Positions 28,539 through 37,440 of a DNA stretch of 64,000 nt are shown piece by piece (positions within the stretch are counted from its first letter, which is position 1; the number at the start of each line of letters is the position of its first letter). Source of the DNA: Puniceicoccaceae bacterium. GTDB lineage: Bacteria > Verrucomicrobiota > Verrucomicrobiia > Opitutales > JAFGAQ01. A program made the position numbers and the translations under genes. The notes beneath the pieces were generated by a model. That model had not been told where the DNA came from and did not search any database. It saw nothing but the letters and a program-made list of their open reading frames with translations. The stretch covers positions 1,209,399-1,273,398 of the forward strand of contig JANQOQ010000008.1 in assembly GCA_028285755.1 (NCBI GenBank). The letters are read 5' to 3'.

Positions 28539-30422
28539 ATGAAGCATATCACCACTATCGTTTACGCACTTATTTTATCACTAAACATAGCCTTCGCGCA
28601 GGACAAAATCGTTGTCGAAAGCGCTGATGACCTTCCCCGCCTGTCGTATGCTACCGAGTTTGTGCCCTCTGAGGCTGTCTTGGATAAAGACGCCGTGCTT
28701 GAGCTCGCCTTACCCTATAAAAAGGATATCGAAGAAATTCTGGAAACCTACGATATACAGGATAAGGCTACCTTAAAAGGGTATCTGGGTACGCTTAGAG
28801 ATATCGCTTTGATTCAGGGAGACTATGATACAGCCCTTGAATACACCTTAGAGGTCCGCGAGTTGCAGGAAAAGCCGGCAGACAAACTCACCAGTGGCCT
28901 ATCCAGTGAAGTGCTTATTAATTTGATGCAAGCCGGTAAAGAGCTGGGCACGGATGCTTTTGCAGAAGCATTTGTAGCCGCCTATGCCGAGAAAATCGAC
29001 CCCTTGCCATGGGATGTGGTTCAGGACAATATCGAGCGCTCCAAAGGCTCAATGGAGATGTTTGGGCAGAACTTGATTGTGGGTCTCATTCAATCGCGGA
29101 TCGATCCAGGAGTCGCGGAATCCGCGCAAATCGGTAGTGATGCCGTCGCCTCGGTTGCTTCTTATTATGTATTTAATTCTTTCATACTGCCAGTTAAGGA
29201 ATCCATGGTATCCGTGTTGGGTAACTACATTTCGGAAAATCGCGTTGAAAAACCGGACATCTGGGCAGAGCGTGATGTGGATCTTGCAGGTATGGAAGGG
29301 CTTACAGATGTTATTGTGGGCATCTGGGACAGCGGTATCGATGTCGAGATTTTCGAGCCCAAAGGCAAGGTTTGGATTAACGAAAGTGAAACGGGAGGCG
29401 ACGAGGTCGATAATGATGAAAATGCATGGATCGATGACGTAAACGGCTTTGCGCATGATCTTGCCAGCCGAAAAGATATTGGCAATCTGGTGGACCTACC
29501 GGAAGAGGTAGATGCCCGCTACATGGATCTCGTTAGCATGTATAAGGGTATCTCTGATGTGCAGGCTGCAGTTGATAGTGAAGAGGCGACAGAGTTTAAA
29601 CAGTATATTGGGAGTCTGAAGCCTGAAGAGGTTGAGAACTTTCTTTTGGATTTGGGTCACTTTGGTAATTACGTGCATGGTACCCACGTCGCGGGCATTG
29701 CTGCGGCAGGGAATCCGGCCGTAAAGCTTATGAACGGACGTATAACCTTTGATCACAAGGTCATCCCGGATGTACCAACGATTGAGGAATATGTGCGGGG
29801 TGCGCGTGCTTATCAGGAAGCCGTTGACTACTTTAAGGACAATGGGGCCCGTATTGTAAACATGAGCTGGGGCGGAACTCAGGCGATGATCGAAGGTGCT
29901 TTTGAAGCCAATGGCGTAGGTGATGATGCCGAGATGCGTGCGGAAATGGCGCGCATTCTCTTTGATATCAGCTACACTGCACTGGTGGATGCGATGGCCT
30001 CAGCTCCGGAGATACTATTTATACCCGCAGCGGGTAACAGTGACAGCAATGTGGAGTTCAATCAGGTGATTCCCTCAAGCATCGATCTGCCCAACGTATT
30101 GGTGGCAGGTGCCGTTGATCAAGCGGGAGATGAAACCGGATTCACCAGTTATGGTGAAAATGTTCAGGTGCATGCCAATGGCTTTGAGGTGGATAGCTAC
30201 CTGCCCGGCGGTGTTCGCCAGACACTTTCCGGCACTTCCATGAGTGCTCCCAATGTGGCAAACCTTGCAGCGAAGTTGCTGGCAATAGATCCCAGTTTGA
30301 GTCCGGAAGATGTCGTTTCCCTGATTAAGCTCGGAGCGACTCCGAGCGATGACGGGCGCCGAAACCTGATTCACCCGCAAAAGTCAATCGAGCTATTGAA
30401 ACTGCGAAACCAGCAGGGCTAA
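28539..30422 (+). CDS. Exported S8 family subtilisin-like serine protease
   Basis: 627 residues from ATG 28539; a TTG four codons upstream is in frame, but the ATG directly precedes a signal peptide (HITTIVYALILSLNIAFAQ). The catalytic triad is visible: Asp264 (GIWDSGID), His380 (VHGTHVAG) and Ser567 (LSGTSMSAP), with the oxyanion Asn in IPAAGNSD. Residues 22-240 form a helical N-terminal region that could be a propeptide or partner-binding domain. The Asp-His spacing of 116 residues is far more than in subtilisin (32) because of an acidic insertion rich in Asp, Glu and Asn, suggestive of calcium binding. Its stop overlaps the converging esterase gene by 4 bp. Confidence 0.9.
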   Translation: MKHITTIVYALILSLNIAFAQDKIVVESADDLPRLSYATEFVPSEAVLDKDAVLELALPYKKDIEEILETYDIQDKATLKGYLGTLRDIALIQGDYDTALEYTLEVRELQEKPADKLTSGLSSEVLINLMQAGKELGTDAFAEAFVAAYAEKIDPLPWDVVQDNIERSKGSMEMFGQNLIVGLIQSRIDPGVAESAQIGSDAVASVASYYVFNSFILPVKESMVSVLGNYISENRVEKPDIWAERDVDLAGMEGLTDVIVGIWDSGIDVEIFEPKGKVWINESETGGDEVDNDENAWIDDVNGFAHDLASRKDIGNLVDLPEEVDARYMDLVSMYKGISDVQAAVDSEEATEFKQYIGSLKPEEVENFLLDLGHFGNYVHGTHVAGIAAAGNPAVKLMNGRITFDHKVIPDVPTIEEYVRGARAYQEAVDYFKDNGARIVNMSWGGTQAMIEGAFEANGVGDDAEMRAEMARILFDISYTALVDAMASAPEILFIPAAGNSDSNVEFNQVIPSSIDLPNVLVAGAVDQAGDETGFTSYGENVQVHANGFEVDSYLPGGVRQTLSGTSMSAPNVANLAAKLLAIDPSLSPEDVVSLIKLGATPSDDGRRNLIHPQKSIELLKLRNQQG

Positions 30423-31690
30423 TCAATTATAGCCTGATAAATCATCGTGCGTAGACGTTCGCGGTCATTCAGTCCGCGGGCGGGCCTGAGCTGGGTCATG
30501 TAGGTAATGGTCATATCCTCTTGGGGATCAATCCAATAAATGGTATGGTAGGCTCCTCCCCAGGTCAACTCACCTTCACTACCTATCCAGCCCCGCGCTC
30601 CCACGTCTTCGACAATGGCAAAGGCAAGGCCAAAACTCTGCCCGCTTCTTCCCGGTATTTCAATATCACCGAGATGGTCGGCAGCCATAAGCTCGATGGA
30701 CTTGCGTGATAGCAATCGCTCACCAAAGAGTGTGCCTTCGTTTATGACCATCTCAAGAAAGCGCGTATAATCCCGTGCGGTCGAAACCAGGCCACCGCCG
30801 CCTGAGAAACATACGCGCGGCCCATCGATAAATACTCCCTGATCGCGATCACTCGTATCCGAACCTGCAAGCACTATGCCGCCGCCCACTTTCGCTGCGT
30901 AGAGCTTGGCAAATCGGTCGCTCTTTTCAACAGGTAAGAAAAAGTGAGTATCTTTCATATCCAGAGGGTCAAAGATACGTTCCTTGAAAAATACATCCAA
31001 CGGTTTCCCGCTAACGACCTCAATCAGAGCCCCCAGAATATCGGTGCTAAAACCGTATGTCCAGCGCTCTCCGGGATGTGCGTTCATCGGTAATTTGGCC
31101 ATTTCACGCACGAATTCCCGTATGGGTTTGGTGTAGCGATTGGTTGAGCCGGCTGTGAATCCCGCTTTCTGCCATTGAGTTTGCGTTACCCCCGGAGTAC
31201 CGCGGCCGACTCCGGATGAGTGAGACAGCAGATCGCGTATGGTAATGGGGCGCTTCGCAGGAACGATGTCATGGCTTCCATCCTCGTTAACTTCAACAAC
31301 GGTCGTTTCCATATATTCCGGCAGATACTTTCCGACCGGATCCAGTATACGCAGCTTGCCCTCTTCCTGCAGCATCATTACGGCCACGCTCGTGATTGCT
31401 TTCGTCATGGAGGCGATGCGAAAAATGGTATCCGTCTTCATGGGGATGCCGTTTTCAACATCCGCATATCCGAATGCTTTATGGTAAAAGAGTTTCCCCT
31501 GGCGGGTAACTGAGATCACGGCTCCCGCAATCGCCTGATCATCGATATAGTCCTGCATGAGGGTATCCACACGGTTCAGGCGTTCACTGGAAACACCCAC
31601 CGCTTCCGGCTCTGCAACCGGCAATTCCTTAGCCTGCAATGGGTAAGCACAGATAGCGAGTACTGCCAAGAGAGCAAATAGTGTTTTCAT
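30419..31690 (-). CDS. Exported serine hydrolase of the class C beta-lactamase fold (EstB-like esterase), copy 1
   Basis: 423 residues with a signal peptide (MKTLFALLAVLAICAYPLQA). The nucleophile motif S-x-x-K is in IASMTKAITSV and the second motif is a Tyr-containing WTYGFSTDILG block, as in esterases and D-aminopeptidases of this fold. True penicillin-binding or beta-lactamase activity is unlikely. It is the downstream member of a tandem pair, 11 bp after its paralogue, so the two are one operon. Substrate unknown: an ester or peptide in the periplasm. Confidence 0.88.
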   Translation of the reverse strand: MKTLFALLAVLAICAYPLQAKELPVAEPEAVGVSSERLNRVDTLMQDYIDDQAIAGAVISVTRQGKLFYHKAFGYADVENGIPMKTDTIFRIASMTKAITSVAVMMLQEEGKLRILDPVGKYLPEYMETTVVEVNEDGSHDIVPAKRPITIRDLLSHSSGVGRGTPGVTQTQWQKAGFTAGSTNRYTKPIREFVREMAKLPMNAHPGERWTYGFSTDILGALIEVVSGKPLDVFFKERIFDPLDMKDTHFFLPVEKSDRFAKLYAAKVGGGIVLAGSDTSDRDQGVFIDGPRVCFSGGGGLVSTARDYTRFLEMVINEGTLFGERLLSRKSIELMAADHLGDIEIPGRSGQSFGLAFAIVEDVGARGWIGSEGELTWGGAYHTIYWIDPQEDMTITYMTQLRPARGLNDRERLRTMIYQAIID

Positions 31691-31701
31691 AGGGCTAAAT
31701 C

Positions 31702-32964
31702 TTAATCAATAAACGCGCCATACAATACCACCCGCACATATTCCGATGCACTGGAGTTAGCAGGGCGCATTTGCATCATGATACTCACCACCAAATCTTC
31801 TGCTGGATCTATCCAATAGGTAGTATGGTAAGCGCCCCCCCATCCATATTCTTCCACTGAGCCGAGCTTGCCATGGATGCCCAGATTCTCAGTGATGCGA
31901 AAGCCGAGCCCGTGGCCTTCTCCCGGGCGATACAAATCACCGATATGATCGACGCGCATTAAATCCACGGATTTGCGCGAAAGTACACGGGTGCCATGCA
32001 GCTCACCCCCGTTGGCCAGCATTTGCAGGAAGCGCGTATAGTCCCGTGTGGTTGAAAGTAGCCCGGCTCCCCCTGAAAAGCTTACACGCGGGCCTTCCAC
32101 GTAATTGCCCTGTGTATTCATACCCGCCCCGTCTGGTGCGCGAAAAAGGCCCTTCTCATCAGTATTGCCATATACCGTTGTGAGGCGATCCACTTTATCG
32201 AGAGGCAGATAAAAGTGCGTATCTTTCATATCGAGGGGCTCCAGGATATATTTTTTGAAAAAAGCATCCAGTGACATTCCACTGACGACTTCCACCAGTG
32301 CACCCAGAATATCGGTTGCATAACCGTAAACCCATTTTTCCCCGGGATGTTCGCTCATCGGCAGACTACCGATGCGGCGGATGGTTTCACGTACGGGCTC
32401 TTCCCGATCAGCAAAATACCATCCCCCGATACCTGCTTCTTCCCAAATCTCACTCACGACTGAATTACTGTAACCAATGCCTGCTGTGTGAGTAAGCAGG
32501 TCGCGAATCGTGATCTTTCTTTTTGCGGGAACGATTTCATAAGTACCATCTTCCCGTTTTTCTGAAACCGTGGTTTCCATGAATTCCGGCAAATAATTTC
32601 CAACGGGTTCGTTGATGTGGAGTTTTCCCTGTTCTTGAAGAATCATGACGCTGACACTCGTAATCGCCTTGGTCTGGGAGGCGATGCGGAAAATGCTGTC
32701 CTTTTGCATCTTACGGTTGTCCTCAATATCCGCATAGCCAAAGGCCTCATGGTAGAACGTTTTGCCCCCTCGGGTCATTTGAATCACCGCCCCGGCAAAC
32801 TTTTCATCTTCAAGGTAGTCGTTGATGATACGGTCAATGTGCTGCAAATGCTCTGATGATATGCCGACTTCCTCAGGGGTAACGGTGGGTAATTCCTTGG
32901 CAACGAGCACTCCACCAGTGAGTGATAAGATTAAGAGTAAATGGGGTATAGATACAATTTTCAT
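31702..32964 (-). CDS. Exported serine hydrolase of the class C beta-lactamase fold (EstB-like esterase), copy 2
   Basis: 420 residues with a signal peptide (IPHLLLILSLTGGVLVA). The motif S-x-x-K is in RIASQTKAITS, and WVYGYATDILGALVEVVSG matches the equivalent block of copy 1. The two proteins align along their whole length with the same order of landmarks (FYHEAFGYAD, ITIRDLL, DYTRFL, GGAYHTTYWIDP), so they arose by tandem duplication. It is the promoter-proximal gene of the pair. It is probably a periplasmic esterase or peptidase. Confidence 0.88.
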   Translation of the reverse strand: MKIVSIPHLLLILSLTGGVLVAKELPTVTPEEVGISSEHLQHIDRIINDYLEDEKFAGAVIQMTRGGKTFYHEAFGYADIEDNRKMQKDSIFRIASQTKAITSVSVMILQEQGKLHINEPVGNYLPEFMETTVSEKREDGTYEIVPAKRKITIRDLLTHTAGIGYSNSVVSEIWEEAGIGGWYFADREEPVRETIRRIGSLPMSEHPGEKWVYGYATDILGALVEVVSGMSLDAFFKKYILEPLDMKDTHFYLPLDKVDRLTTVYGNTDEKGLFRAPDGAGMNTQGNYVEGPRVSFSGGAGLLSTTRDYTRFLQMLANGGELHGTRVLSRKSVDLMRVDHIGDLYRPGEGHGLGFRITENLGIHGKLGSVEEYGWGGAYHTTYWIDPAEDLVVSIMMQMRPANSSASEYVRVVLYGAFID

Positions 32965-32995
32965 AATTCTACGTTAATATACGGGTTGTTTTTGA

Positions 32996-33583
32996 TTACA
33001 AGCGGGATTCAATCTTAATGCTCGCCATGCCCGCATCAGTTGCGCCCTGAATACCCAGGTTACTATCTTCAAAAACGATGCAATCGGCCGGAGGCATTAT
33101 AAGTTTTTCAGCAGCCTTTAGAAATATGTCCGGTGCTGGCTTGGAGCGCGTTACATCCTCCTGGGTAACAATCGCATCAAATCGGTCCGCTAAATTCAAA
33201 TTATCCAGCGTGGCAATCACGGTCTGCCGATACCCCCCCGAGGCCACTGCCATCGGATACTTGCCGTGATAGGCTTCAATCACACTGACGACTTCCTCGA
33301 TCGGACCTATCTCATGCAGATGTGCTTCATAGTAACCCTCTTTGGCATTCACCACAGTATCCGGATCGAGCCTGTCCGCATACTTACGATTTAAATAGTC
33401 GACGGTGTCATGCAGGCCGATACCCGCCATGGATTCAAATTCTTCCTTGGAAAAGGGGAATTTGGCTGAGTTGGCCTCGAATGCATGAATCCAGGAACGA
33501 TAATGCAGTGGCATGGTATTGGCGATGGTACCATCACAGTCGAAGATGATTGCTTTAAATGAGTAAGGTGAGAGGTCTATCAT
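32996..33583 (-). CDS. HAD-superfamily sugar-phosphate phosphatase or beta-phosphoglucomutase-like protein
   Basis: 195 residues. Motif I is FDCDGTIANT (nucleophile Asp and acid/base Asp), motif II serine is in AVASGG, motif III lysine is in RSKPAPD, and motif IV is FEDSNLG. A helical cap sits between motifs I and II, as in the beta-phosphoglucomutase/2-deoxyglucose-6-phosphatase group. The cytoplasmic substrate is probably a small phosphosugar. It is 31 bp upstream of the esterase pair on the same strand, which may be incidental. Confidence 0.85.
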   Translation of the reverse strand: MIDLSPYSFKAIIFDCDGTIANTMPLHYRSWIHAFEANSAKFPFSKEEFESMAGIGLHDTVDYLNRKYADRLDPDTVVNAKEGYYEAHLHEIGPIEEVVSVIEAYHGKYPMAVASGGYRQTVIATLDNLNLADRFDAIVTQEDVTRSKPAPDIFLKAAEKLIMPPADCIVFEDSNLGIQGATDAGMASIKIESRL

Positions 33584-33711
33584 AATAAGTTATAGGTAGC
33601 GTTACGGTTTGGTAATTTTAGAGGGAATGAGTCATTTTATTTTTACAAGCCAATTTAATTCTTCTAACAAGGGGTTTTTGCCGCGAATTCATCATTTTTA
33701 AATTACACATT

Positions 33712-34941
33712 ATGTCAGACAAAAAGAAAATCGCTATACTCACTGCAGGAGGTCTGGCCCCCTGCTTATCTTCAGCGGTCGGGGGGCTCATTGAGCGTTA
33801 CTCAGAGATTGATCCTACGATTGAAATCATCTGCTACCGGGGTGGCTACAAAGGCTTGCTTTTGGGGGACAGTATACAGGTGAATGAAGAAATCCGTGAA
33901 AATGCGGGTATTTTGCATCGTTATGGAGGCAGCCCAATCGGAAACAGTCGGGTAAAACTCACTAATGTCGCAGACTGTGTGAAGCGGGGTCTTGTCAAGG
34001 AAGGGGAGGACCCTCAGAAGGTGGCGGCAGATCAATTGGTCAAAGACGGGGTAACTGTGTTACATACGATTGGCGGCGATGATACCAACACAGCAGCTGC
34101 CGACCTCGCTAAGTTTCTGGCTGATAACGATTATGGCCTGCAGGTGATCGGATTGCCCAAGACCATTGATAATGATGTGTTCCCCATCAAACAAAGCTTG
34201 GGTGCATGGACCGCTGCCGAGCATGGGGCGAATTTCTTTGAGAACGTTGTTGCCGAGCACAACGCGAATCCGCGTATGCTTATTGTGCATGAAGTTATGG
34301 GTCGCAGCTGCGGTTGGCTCACGGCGGCGACGGCTGTGCAGTATCGCAACTATATCGATCATGATGAATACCTGCCTGAAATCGGTCTGAGTATGGATCG
34401 TTTGGATGTGCATGGCGTTTACATCCCGGAAATGGCGATCGATATTCCTGCAGAGGCCGAGCGCTTGAAAGCAGTGATGGATGATCTCGACAACGTAAAT
34501 ATATTTGTGAGCGAAGGTGCGGGCGTGGAGAGTATCGTTGCGCAAATGGAGGCCAACGGCCAGGAAGTACCGCGTGACGCATTCGGACATGTTAAGCTGG
34601 ATGCCGTAAATCCCGGCAAATGGTTCGCCGATCAATTTGCAAAAATGATTGGTGCTGAAAAAGTCATGGTGCAAAAAAGCGGCTACTACTCACGCGCGGC
34701 TGCTGCAAACGCCGAAGACCTGCGCTTGATTAAGAGCTGTACGGATTTGGCAGTCGAGTGTGCGCTCAGGGGTGAAAGCGGTGTGATTGGCCATGATGAA
34801 GATAATCAGGGACTTCTACGCGCAATTGAGTTCGAACGCATTAAGGGTGGTAAACCTTTCAATATCGATACCGAATGGTTTGAATCTTTGCTGAGTGATA
34901 TTGGTCAGATAAAGGGTGAGAAGGTTGAGACCAGCCACTGA
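33712..34941 (+). CDS. pfp: Pyrophosphate-dependent 6-phosphofructokinase
   Basis: 409 residues. It interconverts fructose 6-phosphate and fructose 1,6-bisphosphate using PPi. The phosphoryl-donor loop reads GGDDTNTAA, where the second Asp replaces the Gly of ATP-dependent enzymes and marks PPi use. The catalytic PKTIDND and the MGRSCGWLT motif are intact. The N-terminal LTAGGLAPCLSSAVGG is typical of the long non-allosteric group. It is monocistronic and followed by a strong terminator. Confidence 0.93.
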   Translation: MSDKKKIAILTAGGLAPCLSSAVGGLIERYSEIDPTIEIICYRGGYKGLLLGDSIQVNEEIRENAGILHRYGGSPIGNSRVKLTNVADCVKRGLVKEGEDPQKVAADQLVKDGVTVLHTIGGDDTNTAAADLAKFLADNDYGLQVIGLPKTIDNDVFPIKQSLGAWTAAEHGANFFENVVAEHNANPRMLIVHEVMGRSCGWLTAATAVQYRNYIDHDEYLPEIGLSMDRLDVHGVYIPEMAIDIPAEAERLKAVMDDLDNVNIFVSEGAGVESIVAQMEANGQEVPRDAFGHVKLDAVNPGKWFADQFAKMIGAEKVMVQKSGYYSRAAAANAEDLRLIKSCTDLAVECALRGESGVIGHDEDNQGLLRAIEFERIKGGKPFNIDTEWFESLLSDIGQIKGEKVETSH

Positions 34942-34962
34942 TCCTTGAAGGAATTAATTTTT

Positions 34963-35003
34963 TAAGGCGGGTCATTCTCAACAGGGTGGTCCGCTTTTTT
35001 TTT
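34963..35003 (+). terminator. Rho-independent terminator of the phosphofructokinase gene
   Basis: AAGGCGGGTC pairs with GGTCCGCTTT (with G-T pairs) across a short AT-rich loop, followed by nine T residues. Confidence 0.85.
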
Positions 35004-35071
35004 GTTACTACCGATTGAGCAACTATATACCTTTCAAGATTGCGTGCTTAAATGGTGACGGCTTCATTGAA

Positions 35072-35086
35072 TGGCACGATAATTGC
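35072..35086 (+). promoter_or_regulatory. Sigma-54 (RpoN) -24/-12 promoter
   Basis: TGGCACGATAATTGC matches the consensus TGGCACG-N4-TTGC at every fixed position. The predicted start is about 12 bp downstream of the GC doublet, near 35098. There is no gene start between here and hemF at 35437, but a strong hairpin lies at 35135-35162. Orientation is the same as hemF. Confidence 0.75.
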
Positions 35087-35097
35087 CTGTATTTTAT

Positions 35098-35180
35098 TAA
35101 TAGGGTTCTTCAATCCTGTAATCCGTATAAAAATGAGGCCCGAATTCCTCAGTTCGGGCCTCTTCATTCCTATCTTTTTA
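35098..35180 (+). ncRNA. Candidate RpoN-dependent small RNA or attenuated leader
   Basis: From the predicted sigma-54 start site to the pyrimidine-rich tract after the hairpin is about 80 nt. The hairpin GAGGCCCGAA / TTCGGGCCTC (35135-35144, 35153-35162) has ten perfect pairs and an 8-nt loop, followed by TTCATTCCTATCTTTTT. No convincing coding frame with a ribosome binding site is present. It could be a stand-alone small RNA ending at this hairpin, or a leader whose read-through reaches hemF. Both are inference. Confidence 0.45.
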
Positions 35181-35436
35181 ACCGGTTTTTCCTCCAACCT
35201 CAATTACGGTCTGTTACAAATAGGAAACATTTTTAGTAATTTATCAAGAACAAGATGTCACATTTTGTCAGATTTTTTGCATTAAACGATATTCAATATG
35301 AGGGTTCATAATTTACATATATAGCATTCTATTGCAATATTTCGTGGAGCTTATTGTTCGATCGGCTTATCACACGTTTGAGTAGCATTCTGAGTTTGTG
35401 TTTTCTATCAGGCAACCTATGGTGGGTGCTTTATTG

Positions 35437-36366
35437 ATGAGTTTAAGGTTACCCGAAGATTTAATTAAAAACTATTACCTGGGATTGCAAAGTGCTCTGA
35501 TCCAATCACTGGAACAGGTAGAAAATGAGTCATCTCGCTTTCAAAGGGACAGCTGGCAACGTGCAGAAGGCGGTGGGGGAATTACCGCTGTTTTAGAAGA
35601 AGGGCAAATCTTTGAAAAAGCGGGGATCGCTTTTTCGGATGTTAATGGGGCTGCATTGCCTGAGGCGGCTACCCGGCAGCGCACTTTCTTGAAAGGCTCT
35701 CCCTTTCGGGCAATGGGGGTATCTGTGGTGATACATCCGCGCTCACCGATGATTCCGACTGCGCACATGAATGTCCGCTTCTTTCGGGCCAACCATGCAG
35801 AGACTGGTGAACCGGTTTGGTGGTTTGGGGGAGGCTACGATTTAACTCCCTATTATCCCTACAAAGAAGACTGTATCCATTGGCACCAAACGACTCATAA
35901 GGTCTGTATCGAACACTACAACGAAGATTTTTTTCAGCAACTTAAACAGCGTTGCGACAACTACTTCTACATCAGGCATCGGGGAACCATGCGTGGGGTA
36001 GGGGGTATTTTTTTTGATGATTTGAACGAGCCTGACTTTGACACCTGCTTCGCGTTCATGAAAGCCGTAGGCCGTAGTTTTGCAGATGCTTATCTGCCGA
36101 TCATTGACCGCCGAAAGGATGAAGCCTACGGGCAACGTGAGCGCGATTTTCAAAATTACCGACGCGGACGTTATGTCGAGTTTAACCTCGTTTATGACCG
36201 GGGGACGTTATTCGGCCTGCAGTCCGGTGGGCGCACAGAGTCGATCCTGATGTCCCTGCCGCCTCATGTTCAGTTTAAATACGACTGGAAACCCGAGCCG
36301 GGCAGCCGCGAGGCTGAACTCGAGGAGTATTACTTGCAGCCACGGGACTGGCTGGCTAACCTGTAG
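35437..36366 (+). CDS. hemF: Oxygen-dependent coproporphyrinogen III oxidase
   Basis: 309 residues from ATG 35437. The frame is open to a GTG at 35398, but the ATG gives an N-terminus of the same length as the E. coli enzyme and has GGTGGG upstream. It decarboxylates coproporphyrinogen III to protoporphyrinogen IX with O2 in the cytoplasm. Family blocks: DSWQRAEGGGG, PVWWFGGGYDLTPYY, GGIFFDDLN and VEFNLVYDRGTLFGL. It heads the hemF-hemE-hemH-hemX-like-hemA run, all on one strand with short gaps. Use of the oxygen-dependent form implies aerobic or microaerobic life. Confidence 0.97.
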   Translation: MSLRLPEDLIKNYYLGLQSALIQSLEQVENESSRFQRDSWQRAEGGGGITAVLEEGQIFEKAGIAFSDVNGAALPEAATRQRTFLKGSPFRAMGVSVVIHPRSPMIPTAHMNVRFFRANHAETGEPVWWFGGGYDLTPYYPYKEDCIHWHQTTHKVCIEHYNEDFFQQLKQRCDNYFYIRHRGTMRGVGGIFFDDLNEPDFDTCFAFMKAVGRSFADAYLPIIDRRKDEAYGQRERDFQNYRRGRYVEFNLVYDRGTLFGLQSGGRTESILMSLPPHVQFKYDWKPEPGSREAELEEYYLQPRDWLANL

Positions 36367-36372
36367 GATTAA

Positions 36373-37404
36373 ATGAATGGAAAACAACGTATAGAAGCTG
36401 CGCTGAGGCGGGAACCGGTAGATCGTACGCCCGTATGGTTTATGCGGCAGGCAGGTCGATATCTGCCCGAGTATCGTGCACTCAAAGAGCAGTATTCTTT
36501 CACTGAGATGGTGAAATCGCCGGAGCTGGCACTGGAGGTTACGCTACAACCTTTGCATCGATTTTCACAAATTGATGCTGCTATTATCTTCAGTGATATT
36601 CTGGTAATCCCGGAAGCACTTGGCATGGGTTATACATTTCGCGAAGAGGGCGGCATTGCGATGGAGTTTGAATTTCAAACCCAGGACCATCTTAACAAGC
36701 TTCAGCTCGAGGGAGCTGCAGATCACTTGAGTTATGTTTATGATGCACTTAATTTGGTCTCTGCCGAACTGAATGACGAAAAAGCCCTTTTGGGTTTTGG
36801 TGGCTCCCCCTGGACGCTCGCTACTTATATGGTGGAAGGTGGCTCATCCAAAGATTTCGCGAAGATCAAATCCATGATCTACGAGCAACCGGTTTTGCTG
36901 GAATCTTTGTTGGATTTGATCACGCAAGCAACCACAGCATACTTTAAGCGGATTGCCGAGTGCGGAGTGAGTGCCATTCAGGTATTTGATTCCTGGGGTT
37001 GCGCGTGCCCGGGGGGCGTTTACTGGCAATGGTCATTGAAATGGATCAAGCAGATTATTGATTCACTTGAGTGTAAAGTCCCGGTCATCCTGTTTTCTAA
37101 GGGAATGGGGGCGCATCTCGAATCCTGGAGAAATACCGGAGCCTCCGCGTTCAGCCTGGATAGTTCATTGGATCTTATGCAGTTTGCCGATTACCCGGAG
37201 CGTGACTTTGCTTTGCAGGGCAATCTTGACCCCCACTGGCTGAATCTTAAGCCGGAGGTCGTCGCCAAAGCGACTGCGGATATTCTAACTAAAGAATCAC
37301 CCATTCAAGGCCATATCTTTAACCTGGGTCACGGTATTTTACCCCAGGCAAACCTCGAGAGTGTGCATGCAATGCTCGAAACAGTTGACGCGCATAAAAG
37401 TTGA
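36373..37404 (+). CDS. hemE: Uroporphyrinogen decarboxylase
   Basis: 343 residues. It removes four acetate carboxyls from uroporphyrinogen III to give coproporphyrinogen III. The substrate-binding N-terminal motif PVWFMRQAGRYLPEYR is complete, and FSDILVIPEALGM, GFGGSPWTLATYM and QGNLDP are present. It starts 6 bp after hemF, so the two are translationally close; the pathway order is hemE before hemF, the reverse of the gene order. Confidence 0.97.
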   Translation: MNGKQRIEAALRREPVDRTPVWFMRQAGRYLPEYRALKEQYSFTEMVKSPELALEVTLQPLHRFSQIDAAIIFSDILVIPEALGMGYTFREEGGIAMEFEFQTQDHLNKLQLEGAADHLSYVYDALNLVSAELNDEKALLGFGGSPWTLATYMVEGGSSKDFAKIKSMIYEQPVLLESLLDLITQATTAYFKRIAECGVSAIQVFDSWGCACPGGVYWQWSLKWIKQIIDSLECKVPVILFSKGMGAHLESWRNTGASAFSLDSSLDLMQFADYPERDFALQGNLDPHWLNLKPEVVAKATADILTKESPIQGHIFNLGHGILPQANLESVHAMLETVDAHKS

Positions 37405-37440
37405 GTAATGTTTACATATACATTGCTGTTAAAAGATTAG

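Larger units (their letters stand above)
34942..35436. other. 495-bp non-coding interval between phosphofructokinase and hemF
   Basis: It holds, in order, the phosphofructokinase terminator, the sigma-54 promoter, the hairpin of the candidate small RNA and about 250 bp of AT-rich sequence before hemF. I saw no clear -35/-10 pair for hemF, though several TATAAT-like hexamers are present at 35300-35340. Confidence 0.6.

Noticed and set aside
30419-32964. Tandem genes as antibiotic-resistance beta-lactamases
   Set aside because: The second motif is a Tyr-x-x-x block as in EstB-like esterases, and signature KTG-type residues of class C lactamases were not found at the expected place.
35015-35285. 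Two overlapping short frames (73 and 77 codons) in the phosphofructokinase-hemF gap
   Set aside because: They run through the sigma-54 promoter and the hairpin, have no ribosome binding site, and their composition is not protein-like; non-coding explains the region better.
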